Positions 34,394 to 44,424 of a DNA stretch of 64,000 bases are shown piece after piece. A program made the position numbers and the translations under genes. Source of the stretch: Oscillospiraceae bacterium (GTDB lineage: Bacteria > Bacillota > Clostridia > Oscillospirales > CAG-272); NCBI GenBank assembly GCA_015063625.1, contig SVTT01000002.1:62001-126000 (forward strand). Direction: 5' to 3'. The notes beneath the pieces were generated by a model that had not been told where the DNA came from, searched no databases, and was given only the letters and a program-made list of their open reading frames with translations. Each line of letters starts with the position of its first letter. Within the stretch, counting starts at the first letter, position 1.

Positions 34394-34998
34394 GTAAAAC
34401 GCGGATCGCAGTACTGGTATCGGGTGGCGGCACCAACCTTCAGGCGCTGATCGATGCCGAGAAAAGCGGTATCATCAAGAATGGTAGCATTGCGCTTGTC
34501 ATTTCCAATAATACGAATGCTTACGCGTTGGAGCGCGCACGCACTGCCGGTATTGAAACTGCCGTGGTGCTGCGAAAGGAGCTTGGGAGCGCCGAGGCGT
34601 TTGAGGCAGAGCTGAAGCGCATTCTGACCGAGCATGGCATTGAGCTGATCGTGCTGGCAGGCTTTATGGCGATCCTCGGTAAGGGCTTTACCGATGCCTA
34701 TCCCGAGCGCATCATCAACGTGCACCCCAGTCTGATCCCTTCCTTCTGCGGAAAGGGCTTTTATGGGCTGCATGTGCACGAGGCGGCGCTTGCCTACGGC
34801 GTCAAGGTGACGGGGGCTACGGTGCATTTCGTCAATGAGATTCCCGACGGCGGACGCATCATCCTGCAAAAGGCGGTGGAGATCAGGGAGGGTGATACCC
34901 CCGAGGTGCTTCAGCGCCGTGTCATGGAGGAGGCGGAATGGCAGATCCTTCCCCGTGCGGTCGAGCAGGTCGCAAAAGAGATCAAAGAACTGAAATAG
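34390..34998 (+). CDS. purN: phosphoribosylglycinamide formyltransferase
   Basis: GAR transformylase using 10-formyl-tetrahydrofolate. 202 residues. Seen: [26 protein letters not shown], the catalytic [18 protein letters not shown] (asparagine and histidine), and [18 protein letters not shown] with the conserved aspartate region. The ATG overlaps the purM stop (ATGA). Consumption of 10-formyl-THF here and by the AICAR formyltransferase fits control of the operon by a ZTP riboswitch. Confidence 0.95.
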   Translation: MSKTRIAVLVSGGGTNLQALIDAEKSGIIKNGSIALVISNNTNAYALERARTAGIETAVVLRKELGSAEAFEAELKRILTEHGIELIVLAGFMAILGKGFTDAYPERIINVHPSLIPSFCGKGFYGLHVHEAALAYGVKVTGATVHFVNEIPDGGRIILQKAVEIREGDTPEVLQRRVMEEAEWQILPRAVEQVAKEIKELK

Positions 34999-35011
34999 AA
35001 AGGGAAGCGCA

Positions 35012-35722
35012 ATGGCTTTATTTGATATCAAAAAACTTCTTTCGGAAAATTCCTATCCGGGCAGAGGCATCGTGGTCGGCAAGTCCGCCGACGGCAAGAA
35101 TGCCATGATCGCCTATTTTATCATGGGTCGCAGCGAGAACAGCCGCAACCGCGTATTTGAGCGCTTTGAGGGCGGCATGCGCACCCGCGCGTTTGATGAG
35201 TCCAAGCTCTCCGACCCCAGCCTGATCATCTATAACCCTTATCTTGCCACCGAGAATGCCGACATCGTCACCAACGGTGACCAGACCGATACGATCTACG
35301 ACCATATGATCAAGGGTGCCGGCTTTGAGGATGCGCTGATGACGCGTGAATTCGAGCCTGACTGCCCCAACTATACCCCCCGTATCTCGGGTGTGCTTTA
35401 CTATGGCAAGGGAGATTTCTCCTACTCGCTTTCGATCCTCAAGAGCGCGAACGGTGATCCTGCCGTTTGCAACCGTTATTTCTACCGTTATACCCCCCGT
35501 GCGGGTATCGGACATTTCATCCATACCTACAAGTGTGACGGAAACCCCATCCCCTCCTTCTACGGTGAGCCCGAGGAGGTCGCACTTCCCAATACGGCAC
35601 AGGAGCTTTCGGATCTGATCTGGAGCAATCTGAACGCCGACAATAAGGTCTCGCTCTTCGTGCGCTGCGTTCCGCTTGACGGCAGCGCCCCCACCGAGAT
35701 CATCACCAACAAAAACGTATAA
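35012..35722 (+). CDS. purO: IMP cyclohydrolase, PurO-type
   Basis: Closes the second ring of IMP from FAICAR. 236 residues. It resembles the archaeal PurO/IMP_cyclohyd family and not the MGS-like N-terminal domain of bacterial PurH: YPGRGIVVGKSADGKNAMIAYFIMGRSENSRNRVF, LIIYNPYLATENADIVTNGDQTDTIYDHM and NYTPRISGVLYY are typical. It is followed immediately by a separate AICAR formyltransferase, so the two PurH activities are split. AAAGGGAAGCGCA precedes the ATG. Confidence 0.88.
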   Translation: MALFDIKKLLSENSYPGRGIVVGKSADGKNAMIAYFIMGRSENSRNRVFERFEGGMRTRAFDESKLSDPSLIIYNPYLATENADIVTNGDQTDTIYDHMIKGAGFEDALMTREFEPDCPNYTPRISGVLYYGKGDFSYSLSILKSANGDPAVCNRYFYRYTPRAGIGHFIHTYKCDGNPIPSFYGEPEEVALPNTAQELSDLIWSNLNADNKVSLFVRCVPLDGSAPTEIITNKNV

Positions 35723-35734
35723 GGAGAGGGAAGC

Positions 35735-36919
35735 ATGAAAGAATTTGAACTCAAATACGGCTGTAACCCCAATCAGAAGCCCGCAAGGATCTATATGCAC
35801 GACGGCAGTGAGCTGCCCATCAAGATCCTTTGCGGCAGACCGGGCTATATCAATTTTCTGGATGCCTTTAATTCCTGGCAGCTGGTCAAGGAGCTGAAGG
35901 AGGCATTGGGGCTTCCCGCCGTCACCTCCTTCAAGCACGTCAGCCCCACCTCGGCGGCAGTTGGCATCAAGCTTTCCGAAAAGCTGAAAAAGGCTTGCTT
36001 CGTGGATGATATCGAGGGGCTTGACGATTCGCCTCTTGCCTGCGCCTATGCACGTGCACGCGGTACGGACAGAATGTGCTCCTTCGGCGACTGGGTGGCG
36101 CTTTCCGACGTGTGTGATGTCACCACCGCGCTGATGATCAAGCGCGAGGTGTCGGACGGTATCATCGCTCCCGGGTACACGCCCGAGGCGCTGGAGATCC
36201 TGAAGTCCAAGCGCAAGGGCAACTACAACATCGTGGAGATCGATCCCGATTACGTTCCCGATGCCACCGAGCGCAAGCAGGTCTTTGGCATGACCTTCGA
36301 GCAGGGCAGAAACAATTTCCGCATCGACCGTGAGCTGCTTCAAAATCTGGTCACCGCCAACAAGGAGCTTCCCGAGGATGCCGTGCGCGATCTGATCATC
36401 GCGCTCATCACGCTGAAATATACCCAGTCGAACTCGGTGTGCTACGCCGTCGACGGCCAGGCGATCGGCGTGGGTGCAGGTCAGCAGTCGCGCATCCATT
36501 GCACCCGTCTTGCAGGCAGCAAGGCGGACACCTGGTTCCTGCGTCAGCATGACAAGGTGCTCTCGCTTCCCTTCAAGAAGGAGCTTGGCAGACCCGACCG
36601 CGATAACGTGATCGACGGCTACATCAACCGCAACGAGGAGGATGTCTGCGCCGAGGGCATCTGGCAGAACTACTTCACCGCCCGTCCCGAGCCTCTCACC
36701 GATGAGGAGATCAAGGCGTATCTCGCCTCGATCGACGGCGTGGCGCTCGGCTCGGATGCCTTCTTCCCGTTCAGCGATAACATTGAGCGCGCAAGGAAGA
36801 GTGGCGTCAAGTACATCGCACAGCCCGGCGGTTCGATCCGCGACGATGCGGTGATCGATTGCTGCAATAAGTACGGTATGGCAATGGCGTTTACGGGCAT
36901 GCGCCTGTTCCACCATTAA
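35735..36919 (+). CDS. purH: stand-alone AICAR formyltransferase
   Basis: Phosphoribosylaminoimidazolecarboxamide formyltransferase, 394 residues, without the cyclohydrolase domain of normal PurH. Seen: [32 protein letters not shown], the catalytic lysine-histidine motif [25 protein letters not shown] and [16 protein letters not shown]. It uses 10-formyl-THF and hands FAICAR to PurO upstream. AAGGAGAGGGAAGC precedes the start. Confidence 0.92.
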   Translation: MKEFELKYGCNPNQKPARIYMHDGSELPIKILCGRPGYINFLDAFNSWQLVKELKEALGLPAVTSFKHVSPTSAAVGIKLSEKLKKACFVDDIEGLDDSPLACAYARARGTDRMCSFGDWVALSDVCDVTTALMIKREVSDGIIAPGYTPEALEILKSKRKGNYNIVEIDPDYVPDATERKQVFGMTFEQGRNNFRIDRELLQNLVTANKELPEDAVRDLIIALITLKYTQSNSVCYAVDGQAIGVGAGQQSRIHCTRLAGSKADTWFLRQHDKVLSLPFKKELGRPDRDNVIDGYINRNEEDVCAEGIWQNYFTARPEPLTDEEIKAYLASIDGVALGSDAFFPFSDNIERARKSGVKYIAQPGGSIRDDAVIDCCNKYGMAMAFTGMRLFHH

Positions 36920-36938
36920 TAAAGAGAGGGAAACAGTC

Positions 36939-38177
36939 ATGAATTTTTTTGATGAGCTTTCCATGTTTGATCGGGAGGTCTACGATGCCTGCTCGCTGGA
37001 GCTTGGCAGACAGCGTGCCAACATCGAGCTGATCGCCTCCGAGAATATTGTTTCCAAGGCAGTGCTGCTTGCCGCAGGCACGGTGCTGACCAACAAGTAT
37101 GCCGAGGGCTTCCCCGGTAAGCGTTATTACGGCGGCTGCCAGTACGTCGATATCGTCGAGGATCTCGCACGCGACCGCGCCAAAAAGCTGTTCGGTGCCG
37201 AGCATGCCAACGTGCAGCCCCATTGCGGCGCCTCCGCCAACCTTGCCGCCTTCTTTGCACTGGTACAGCCCGGTGACACGGTCATGGGGCTGAACCTCGC
37301 GCACGGCGGTCATCTGTCGCACGGCTCTCCCGTCAATATTTCGGGCAAATACTTCAATATCGTACCGTACAGCGTTTCGGATGAAACCGAGATGCTTGAT
37401 TATGAGGAGATCCGCCGCGTGGCACAGGAGTGCCGCCCCAAGCTGATCATTGCGGGAGCCAGCGCGTATTCGCGCAGCATCGACTTCGAGGAGATCGGCA
37501 AGATCGCCAAGGAGGTCGGCGCCTACTATATGGTCGATATGGCACACATTGCGGGCCTTGTTGCGGCAGGGCTTCACCAGAGCCCCGTGCCCTATGCCGA
37601 TGTGGTCACCACCACCACGCACAAGACGCTTCGCGGTCCGCGCGGCGGCATGATCCTTTGCCGCGAGGAGCTGGCAAAGCAGATCGATAAGGCGGTGTTC
37701 CCGGGCACGCAGGGCGGTCCCCTCATGCACATCATCGCCGCCAAGGCGGTGGCGCTCGGTGAGGCGATGACCGAGGACTTCCGCACCTATCAGCAGAACG
37801 TGGTAAAGAATGCCAAGGTGCTTTGCAACGCACTCAAGCAGGCGGGCTTCCGCATCGTGTCGGGTGACACCGATAACCATCTGATGCTCATTGATCTGCG
37901 CCCCTTCGGCATCACGGGCAAGGAGATGGAAAAGCGCCTTGACGAGGTGCATATCACCGTCAACAAAAATGCGATCCCCAACGACCCCGAAAAGCCCTTT
38001 GTCACCAGTGGGATCCGCGTGGGAACGCCCGCTGTGACCACGCGCGGCTTCGGGGAGGCGGAAATGATCAAGATCGCGGAGTGGATGCGTGATGTTGCCG
38101 CCGATTTCGAGGGTAACCGCGAGCGTGTCACGGCAGAGGTGACGGCGCTTTGCGAAAAATTCCCCATTTACAATTGA
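36939..38177 (+). CDS. glyA: serine hydroxymethyltransferase
   Basis: PLP enzyme making glycine and 5,10-methylene-THF from serine; both products feed purine synthesis (glycine for PurD, one-carbon units for PurN and the AICAR formyltransferase), which explains its place in the operon. 412 residues. Seen: [55 protein letters not shown] and the lysine motif [32 protein letters not shown] precedes the ATG. Confidence 0.96.
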   Translation: MNFFDELSMFDREVYDACSLELGRQRANIELIASENIVSKAVLLAAGTVLTNKYAEGFPGKRYYGGCQYVDIVEDLARDRAKKLFGAEHANVQPHCGASANLAAFFALVQPGDTVMGLNLAHGGHLSHGSPVNISGKYFNIVPYSVSDETEMLDYEEIRRVAQECRPKLIIAGASAYSRSIDFEEIGKIAKEVGAYYMVDMAHIAGLVAAGLHQSPVPYADVVTTTTHKTLRGPRGGMILCREELAKQIDKAVFPGTQGGPLMHIIAAKAVALGEAMTEDFRTYQQNVVKNAKVLCNALKQAGFRIVSGDTDNHLMLIDLRPFGITGKEMEKRLDEVHITVNKNAIPNDPEKPFVTSGIRVGTPAVTTRGFGEAEMIKIAEWMRDVAADFEGNRERVTAEVTALCEKFPIYN

Positions 38178-38209
38178 TAGGCTCTCGCCTCAGAAAAGGA
38201 GCTTTACAT

Positions 38210-39484
38210 ATGAAGATCATGGTTGTTGGCGGTGGTGGCAGAGAGCATGCCATCATCAGCTCAATTCGCAAAAACCCTGCCGTAGAGTGCGTATATGCGC
38301 TTCCCGGTAACGGCGGCATTGCCGCCGATGCGATCTGTGTGCCGATCGGCGCCACCGAGATCGATCGGATCGTTGATTTCGCCGTTGAAAACAAGATCGA
38401 CTATTGCGTGGTCGCACCCGATGACCCGCTGGTGCTCGGTGCGGTCGATGCGCTGACCGAAAAGGGAATCCCTTGCTTCGGTCCCAATAAGGCTGCCGCG
38501 ATCATCGAGGGCAGCAAGGTCTTTTCCAAAAATCTGATGAAGAAATATGGGATCCCCACCGCTGCCTACGAGGTCTTTGAGAATCCCGCCGATGCACTGA
38601 CCTATCTTGAACGTTCCGAGTATCCCATCGTCATCAAGGCGGACGGTCTTGCACTCGGCAAGGGCGTCATCATTGCCACCACTAAGGAGGAGGCATTTGA
38701 TGCCATCCACTCCATCATGGAGGACAAGGTGTTCGGCAAAAGCGGTAACCGTGTGGTGGTTGAGGAGTTCCTCACCGGTCCCGAGGTTTCGGTGCTTGCC
38801 TTTACCGACGGTAAGACCATGGTTCCGATGGTTTCTTCCATGGATCATAAGCGCGCCCATGACAATGATCAGGGGCTTAACACGGGTGGCATGGGCACCA
38901 TCGCGCCCAACCCCTATTATACCAAGCAGATTGCCGAGGAGTGCATGAGGAGCATCTTCCTGCCCACCATGGCGGCAATGAATGCCGAGGGCAGAACCTT
39001 TAAGGGATGCCTTTACTTCGGCTTGATGTTGACCCCCAAGGGTCCCCGCGTGATCGAATATAACTGTCGCTTCGGTGACCCCGAAACGCAGGTCGTGCTT
39101 CCTTTGCTCGAAAGTGACCTCCTCGAGGTCATGCAGGCAGTGACCGAGGAGCGCCTTGCCGAGGTCGAGGTCAAGTTCTCCGAGGGGGCCGCCTGCTGCG
39201 TGGTCATGGCATCCGAGGGCTATCCCGCGAAGTACGAAAAGGGCTTTGAGATCACCATGAGCGAGGCGGTGCGCCCCCACGTGTTTGTGGCAGGTGCGGC
39301 ACTTCGTGACGGCAAGCCTGTCACCTCGGGCGGTCGCGTGCTGGGTGTGACTGCTGTGGCGGATACGCTGCAGGAGGCGATCAAGACCGCCTATGCCCGT
39401 GTCGGAGAGGTCCATTTCGAGAATGCCTATTACAGAAGTGACATCGGCGGCAGAGCACTGAAGGCACTGACGGAGGAGAAATAA
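38210..39484 (+). CDS. purD: phosphoribosylamine--glycine ligase
   Basis: GAR synthetase, ATP-grasp enzyme joining glycine to phosphoribosylamine. 424 residues from ATG 38210. Seen: MVVGGGGREHAI, LPGNGGIA, VVAPDDPLVLGAVDALTEKGIPCFGP, IKADGLALGKGVIIA, GLNTGGMGTIAPNPYYT and VIEYNCRFGDPETQVVLP, the complete family signature. AAAAGGAGCTTTACAT precedes the start; the track ORF begins inside glyA. The stop is immediately followed by purL. Confidence 0.95.
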   Translation: MKIMVVGGGGREHAIISSIRKNPAVECVYALPGNGGIAADAICVPIGATEIDRIVDFAVENKIDYCVVAPDDPLVLGAVDALTEKGIPCFGPNKAAAIIEGSKVFSKNLMKKYGIPTAAYEVFENPADALTYLERSEYPIVIKADGLALGKGVIIATTKEEAFDAIHSIMEDKVFGKSGNRVVVEEFLTGPEVSVLAFTDGKTMVPMVSSMDHKRAHDNDQGLNTGGMGTIAPNPYYTKQIAEECMRSIFLPTMAAMNAEGRTFKGCLYFGLMLTPKGPRVIEYNCRFGDPETQVVLPLLESDLLEVMQAVTEERLAEVEVKFSEGAACCVVMASEGYPAKYEKGFEITMSEAVRPHVFVAGAALRDGKPVTSGGRVLGVTAVADTLQEAIKTAYARVGEVHFENAYYRSDIGGRALKALTEEK

Positions 39485-42400
39485 ATGGTTTACAGAGTAT
39501 ACGTAGAGAAAAAGGCTGAGCTGGCACATGAGGCAAACGGTCTGTTTGGTGAGCTCAAAAATCTGGTCGGCATTTCTGCCCTGACCTCGGTGCGTGTGAT
39601 CAATCGCTATGATGTGGAGAACATCGCCCCCGAGCTGTTTGAGAAGGCGGTGCAAACCATCTTCTCCGAGCCTCAGCTCGATATCGTATCAGATACGCTC
39701 GATGCCAAGGAAGGCACCGTTTTTGCCGTAGAGCCCCTGCCGGGTCAGTTTGACCAGCGTGCCGATTCCGCCGCGCAGTGCATTCAGCTGCAAAGCCGAG
39801 GCGACCGTCCCACGGTTCGCTCGGCAAAGGTCTATATCCTTGGCGGCGCGCTTTCCGAGAGCGATATTGCTGCGATCAAGAAATATGTGATCAATGCCGT
39901 CGAGAGCCGTGAGGCATCGCTCGAGAAGCCCGAAACGCTTGCCGTCGAGTATGCGATTCCTTCCACCGTAGCAACGGTTGAGGGCTTTATCGGGCTGGAC
40001 GATAAGGGACTTGCCGCACTGCTGGATACGCTGGGACTTGCCATGGACCTTGACGACCTCAAGTTCCTGCAGGGCTACTTCCGTGACGAGGAGCAGCGTG
40101 ACCCCACCATCACCGAGATCCGCGTGGTGGATACCTATTGGTCCGACCACTGCCGTCACACCACCTTCTCCACGCACATCGATAACGTGAGGATCGACGA
40201 TCCTGCCGTGCAGGCTGCGTACGAGCGCTACCTTGCCTCCCGCGTAGAGGTCTATGGCGAGGAAAAGGCTGCAAAGCGTCCTCAGACGCTGATGGATATT
40301 GCCACCATCGGAGCCAAGGTCCTCAAGAAGCGCGGACTTCTGCCCGAGCTCGACGAGAGCGAGGAGATCAATGCCTGCTCCATTCATGTGAATGCCACCG
40401 TCAACGGTGAGGAGCAGGATTGGCTGTTGATGTTCAAGAACGAAACGCACAATCACCCTACCGAGATCGAGCCCTTCGGCGGCGCGGCGACCTGTATCGG
40501 CGGATGCATCCGCGATCCGCTTTCGGGTCGTGCTTACGTCCATCAGGCAATGCGCGTGACGGGCGGCGGAGATCCTCGCAAGGCTCTTTCCGAGACCCTG
40601 GCAGGTAAGCTGCCGCAGCGCAAGATCGCAACCACTGCCGCCGCAGGCTATTCCTCCTACGGCAATCAGATCGGTCTTGCCACGGGTCACGTTGCCGAGA
40701 TCTATCACGAGGGTTACGTTGCCAAGCGCATGGAGTGCGGCGCCGTTGTGGCGGCTGCCCCTGCCTCCAACGTTCGCCGTGAGCGTCCCGCCCCCGGTGA
40801 CGTCGTGATCCTGCTTGGCGGCAGAACGGGCAGAGATGGCATCGGCGGTGCCACCGGTTCGTCGAAGAGCCATAACATGAAGTCGCTCACCACCATGGCA
40901 TCTGAGGTCCAGAAGGGCAATGCTCCCGAGGAAAGAAAGATCCAGCGCCTGTTCCGCAATGCCGAGGTCACGCGCCTTGTCAAGCGTTGCAATGACTTTG
41001 GTGCAGGCGGTGTTTCGGTCGCCATCGGCGAGCTTGCCGACGGGCTTGCCATCGATCTGGATGCCGTTCGCAAGAAATATGACGGACTTGACGGGACCGA
41101 GCTTGCCATCTCCGAATCGCAGGAGCGCATGGCAGTCGTGGTCGCCGCCGAGGATGCAGATCGGTTCATTGCCTTTGCTGAGGCAGAGAACCTTGAGGCA
41201 TATCGCGTCGCGATCGTAACCGAGGCGGCGCGCATGGTCATGACCTGGAAGGGACAGACCATTGCCAACCTTTCCCGCGCCTTCCTTAATACCAACGGCG
41301 CGGACAAGCATACCACTGTCAAGGTCGATCAAAAGGATCTTGCCGTGCTTTCCCGTCCGCTTTACAGCTCGCTGCGCGAGATGGCGGGCGATCTCAAGAC
41401 CGCAGGGCGCCGTGGACTTGTCGAGCGCTTTGACGGCTCGATCGGTGCAGGCTCGGTGCTTATGCCCTTCGGCGGAAAGACACAGAGAACGCCTGCGCAG
41501 GTCATGGCGGCATTGCTGCCCGTCCTGCCCGGTGAGGAGACCGATCAGGCAAGCGTAATGGCTTGGGGTCTTGATCCCGATCATATGTGTATCGATCCCT
41601 ATACGGGCGCATACGCCGCCGTGTATACCTCTATGGCAAAGCTGGTGTCGGCAGGTGCCGACTATGGCAAGGCATATCTCACGCTCCAGGAGTTCTTTGA
41701 AAAGCTTCGCCAGGAGCCCTCGCGCTGGGGCAAGCCCTTTGCGGCACTGCTCGGTGCGATGGATGCGCAGCTTGAGCTTTCTGCGGCTGCCATCGGCGGC
41801 AAGGATTCGATGTCGGGCACCTTCCTTGATATGGATGTTCCCCCCACACTCATTTCCTTTGCCATTGCTCCCATCAAGGCGCATCACGTCATCACCCCCG
41901 AATTCAAGGAGGCAGGTCATCCCGTCTATCTGATCGCACCGACCGAAAAGGGTGCCGATTCGGTAAAGGCGGCATGGAATCTCTACCATGATCTGCACAA
42001 GGCAGGCAAGGTCAAGGCAGGCTATGCCGTAGAAAACGGCATCGCAGAGGCAGTCATGAAGATGTCCTTCGGTAACAGTGTGGGCTTCAAGTCTGCGGGG
42101 ACTGTGCAGGATGCGTGGTATCAGCCCGCCATGTACGGCTTTCTGGTCGCAGAGCTTGCCGAGGAGATCGATTCGCCTTACGCGATGAAGATCGGCGAGA
42201 CCACCGCAGCTCCCGAGATCGTGCTGGATGGCGATTCTGCCACCATTGCCGAGCTCCTTTCGATCAATGAGGGCGTGCTGGAGGATGTTTATCCCACCAA
42301 TGCTCCCACCAAGGAAACCACCGCGCCGACCTACGGCTATACGGGTGGCAGCACGGCAGCTCCTGCCGTCAAGTGCGCACGGCCCAAGGTGCTGATCCCC

Positions 42401-43180
42401 GTGTTCCCGGGCACCAACTGCGAGTATGATTCTGCCCGTGCGATGGAAAGGGCAGGCGCCGAGGCGGATATCGTTGTCATCCGCAATCTGACTGCCGATG
42501 ACGTGGCAAAGAGCGTTGATCTTGTGGCAAGCAAGCTTGCCGAGAGCCAGATGGTCTTTATTCCCGGTGGCTTCTCGGGAGGCGACGAGCCAGATGGCTC
42601 TGCCAAGTTTATCACGGCCTTCTTCCGCAACCCTGCCATCAAGGAGGAGGTCACCGGGCTGCTTGATCGTCGGGACGGTCTGATGCTCGGTATCTGTAAC
42701 GGCTTCCAGGCATTGATCAAGCTGGGTCTTGTGCCCTACGGAAAGATCATCGATACCGATGCCTCCTGCCCCACTCTGACCTATAATATCATTGGCCGCC
42801 ATCAGTCCAAGCTGGTGCGTACCCGTGTTGCCACCAACAAGTCGCCCTGGCTTGCCGCAACCAACGTCGGTGATATCTATACGGTGCCGATTTCTCACGG
42901 TGAGGGTCGTTTCCTTGCCTCCGACGAGCTGGTGAAGCAGCTTGCCGCAAACGGGCAGATCGCCACGCAGTATGTCGATCTTGCAGGCAATCCCTCCATG
43001 GATACCGCCTTTAATCCCAACGGCTCGATCTCTGCAATCGAGGGCATCATCTCGCCCGACGGTCGCGTGCTCGGCAAGATGGGTCACAGCGAGCGTATCG
43101 GCAAAAACCTTTACCGCAATGTCGTCGGCGAATACGATATGAAGCTTTTCGAATCCGCCGTGAAATATTTTAAGGGTTAA
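39485..43180 (+). CDS. purL: phosphoribosylformylglycinamidine synthase, single-chain
   Basis: FGAM synthetase of the large fused type, 1231 residues: N-terminal PurS-like region, linker, two AIRS-like halves and a C-terminal glutamine amidotransferase. Seen: VDTYWSDHCRHTTF, MFKNETHNHPTEIEPFGGAATCIGG, GGRTGRDGIGGATGSSKSH, AIGGKDSMSGTF, and in the amidotransferase FPGTNCEYDSARA, the nucleophile in LGICNGFQAL and SHGEGRF. A low-complexity linker near residue 945 separates the domains. No separate purS or purQ is needed. GGAGGAG lies before the start. Last gene of the operon. Confidence 0.96.
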   Translation: MVYRVYVEKKAELAHEANGLFGELKNLVGISALTSVRVINRYDVENIAPELFEKAVQTIFSEPQLDIVSDTLDAKEGTVFAVEPLPGQFDQRADSAAQCIQLQSRGDRPTVRSAKVYILGGALSESDIAAIKKYVINAVESREASLEKPETLAVEYAIPSTVATVEGFIGLDDKGLAALLDTLGLAMDLDDLKFLQGYFRDEEQRDPTITEIRVVDTYWSDHCRHTTFSTHIDNVRIDDPAVQAAYERYLASRVEVYGEEKAAKRPQTLMDIATIGAKVLKKRGLLPELDESEEINACSIHVNATVNGEEQDWLLMFKNETHNHPTEIEPFGGAATCIGGCIRDPLSGRAYVHQAMRVTGGGDPRKALSETLAGKLPQRKIATTAAAGYSSYGNQIGLATGHVAEIYHEGYVAKRMECGAVVAAAPASNVRRERPAPGDVVILLGGRTGRDGIGGATGSSKSHNMKSLTTMASEVQKGNAPEERKIQRLFRNAEVTRLVKRCNDFGAGGVSVAIGELADGLAIDLDAVRKKYDGLDGTELAISESQERMAVVVAAEDADRFIAFAEAENLEAYRVAIVTEAARMVMTWKGQTIANLSRAFLNTNGADKHTTVKVDQKDLAVLSRPLYSSLREMAGDLKTAGRRGLVERFDGSIGAGSVLMPFGGKTQRTPAQVMAALLPVLPGEETDQASVMAWGLDPDHMCIDPYTGAYAAVYTSMAKLVSAGADYGKAYLTLQEFFEKLRQEPSRWGKPFAALLGAMDAQLELSAAAIGGKDSMSGTFLDMDVPPTLISFAIAPIKAHHVITPEFKEAGHPVYLIAPTEKGADSVKAAWNLYHDLHKAGKVKAGYAVENGIAEAVMKMSFGNSVGFKSAGTVQDAWYQPAMYGFLVAELAEEIDSPYAMKIGETTAAPEIVLDGDSATIAELLSINEGVLEDVYPTNAPTKETTAPTYGYTGGSTAAPAVKCARPKVLIPVFPGTNCEYDSARAMERAGAEADIVVIRNLTADDVAKSVDLVASKLAESQMVFIPGGFSGGDEPDGSAKFITAFFRNPAIKEEVTGLLDRRDGLMLGICNGFQALIKLGLVPYGKIIDTDASCPTLTYNIIGRHQSKLVRTRVATNKSPWLAATNVGDIYTVPISHGEGRFLASDELVKQLAANGQIATQYVDLAGNPSMDTAFNPNGSISAIEGIISPDGRVLGKMGHSERIGKNLYRNVVGEYDMKLFESAVKYFKG

Positions 43181-43184
43181 TTCA

Positions 43185-43221
43185 CAAAAGCCCGACGGAT
43201 CACTGATCCGTCGGGCTTTTG
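43185..43221 (+). terminator. terminator of the pur operon
   Basis: CAAAAGCCCGACGGATC-ACT-GATCCGTCGGGCTTTTG followed by CTTTTTC. Confidence 0.9.
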
Positions 43222-43249
43222 CTTTTTCGGTCGGTTCACACAAAAAACA

Positions 43250-43278
43250 TTGACAAAATAAGCTTTTTGGGGTACCAT
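43250..43278 (+). promoter_or_regulatory. promoter of the nitroreductase gene
   Basis: TTGACA, 17 bases, TACCAT. The leader to the start is about 35 bases. Confidence 0.55.
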
Positions 43279-43320
43279 ATATCATATGTATTACATAAAT
43301 GTAGAAAAGGAGCCGAAAGA

Positions 43321-43845
43321 ATGGAAGAACTCGTATTGAAATGCTTGAAGGAGCGCCGCAGCGTGCGTGCTTTTCGTACCGAGCAGGTCGGCGAGGCAGA
43401 GCTTGCCGCCGTGCTTGAGGCAGGCACCTATGCCGCCACGGGCAGAAATAAGCAAGCCCCCATCATCATTGCCGTGCAGGACAAGGGGGCGCGCGAGAAG
43501 CTGCGCCGCATGAATGCAGAGATCCTCGGCACCCCCGACCAAGATCCCTTTTACGGTGCGCCCACCATCCTTGTGGTGCTCTCCGATCCCGCGGTCAGCA
43601 CACACGTCGAGGACGGAGCGCTGGTGCTTGGCAATCTGATGAATGCCGCGCATGCCGTGGGACTTGCCTCATGCTGGATCCACCGTGCAAGGCAGGAATT
43701 TGAAAGCGAGCAGGGAAAAGCGCTTTTGAAGGAGTGGGGAATCGAGGGTGAATACGTTGGTATCGGTCATCTCGCACTTGGCATCGCCGCCACTGAGCTG
43801 CCCGCACCCACACCCCGAAAAAAGGATTATATCTACCGTGTGTGA
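43321..43845 (+). CDS. nitroreductase family flavoprotein
   Basis: FMN-dependent oxidoreductase, 174 residues. Seen: LKCLKERRSVRAFRTEQVGEAEL with the RRSVR phosphate-binding motif, AATGRNKQAPIIIAV, GALVLGNLMNAAHAVGLASCWIHR, and GHLALG near the C terminus. The physiological substrate cannot be inferred. The start is set at ATG 43321 after AAAAGGAGCCGAAAGA, not at the track start. The next gene begins just after its stop. Confidence 0.88.
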   Translation: MEELVLKCLKERRSVRAFRTEQVGEAELAAVLEAGTYAATGRNKQAPIIIAVQDKGAREKLRRMNAEILGTPDQDPFYGAPTILVVLSDPAVSTHVEDGALVLGNLMNAAHAVGLASCWIHRARQEFESEQGKALLKEWGIEGEYVGIGHLALGIAATELPAPTPRKKDYIYRV

Positions 43846-43855
43846 GTCAGAAAAC

Positions 43856-44404
43856 ATGACACTGCAGGAGGGAAGACCCACCAATACGCAGGGGCGTGCG
43901 CAAAAGGAGCTTGAGGCATACGATTTTTTGGATGCGCTCGGTGTATCTTACCAGCGTATTGATCACGCCGCGGCAAACACCATGGAGGTCTGTGCCGAGA
44001 TCGATGCCGCACTCGGTGCCACCATCTGTAAGAATCTCTTTCTTTGCAACCGCCAATGCACCGATTTTTATCTTTTGATGATGCCGGGCGATAAGGTCTT
44101 TAAGACCAAGGATCTCTCACACCAGCTGGGAACGGCTCGCCTGTCCTTCGGTGCACCCGAGAAGATGGAGGAGTATCTCCATACGCTCCCGGGCTCCGCC
44201 AGTGTGCTGGGACTGATGCACGATGGGGAGCAGCGCGTGCAGCTGGTGATCGACAGAGAGGTTCTGGAGGGTGAATTTGTGGGCGCGCATCCTCTGGTCA
44301 ATACGTCAAGCATCCGTATTGCGACGCGCGACCTGATCGAAAGGATCATTCCCGCGATGGGGCATGATTACCGCGTGGTAGAGCTTGTGCGCTACGAGAG
44401 CTGA
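43856..44404 (+). CDS. YbaK/ProX-type aminoacyl-tRNA deacylase
   Basis: Trans-editing protein of the prolyl-tRNA-synthetase-associated domain family, expected to hydrolyse misacylated tRNA such as Ala-tRNA-Pro. 182 residues. Seen: MTLQEGRPTNTQGRAQKELEAYDFLDALGVSYQRIDHAAANTMEVC and CKNLFLCNRQCTDFYLLMMPGDK, then SFGAPEKMEEYLHTLPGSASVLGLMHD. The start at MTLQEGRP follows the usual family N terminus although it lacks a clear Shine-Dalgarno sequence; the GTG at 43838 is the alternative. Confidence 0.85.
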   Translation: MTLQEGRPTNTQGRAQKELEAYDFLDALGVSYQRIDHAAANTMEVCAEIDAALGATICKNLFLCNRQCTDFYLLMMPGDKVFKTKDLSHQLGTARLSFGAPEKMEEYLHTLPGSASVLGLMHDGEQRVQLVIDREVLEGEFVGAHPLVNTSSIRIATRDLIERIIPAMGHDYRVVELVRYES

Positions 44405-44424
44405 AAAAAAGAAGGGAGCGCTGT

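Noticed and set aside
39689-43285. 1198-residue ORF on the minus strand
   Set aside because: It is the antisense shadow of purL, which has complete family motifs, a ribosome binding site and operon context. The reverse frame has no recognisable domain.
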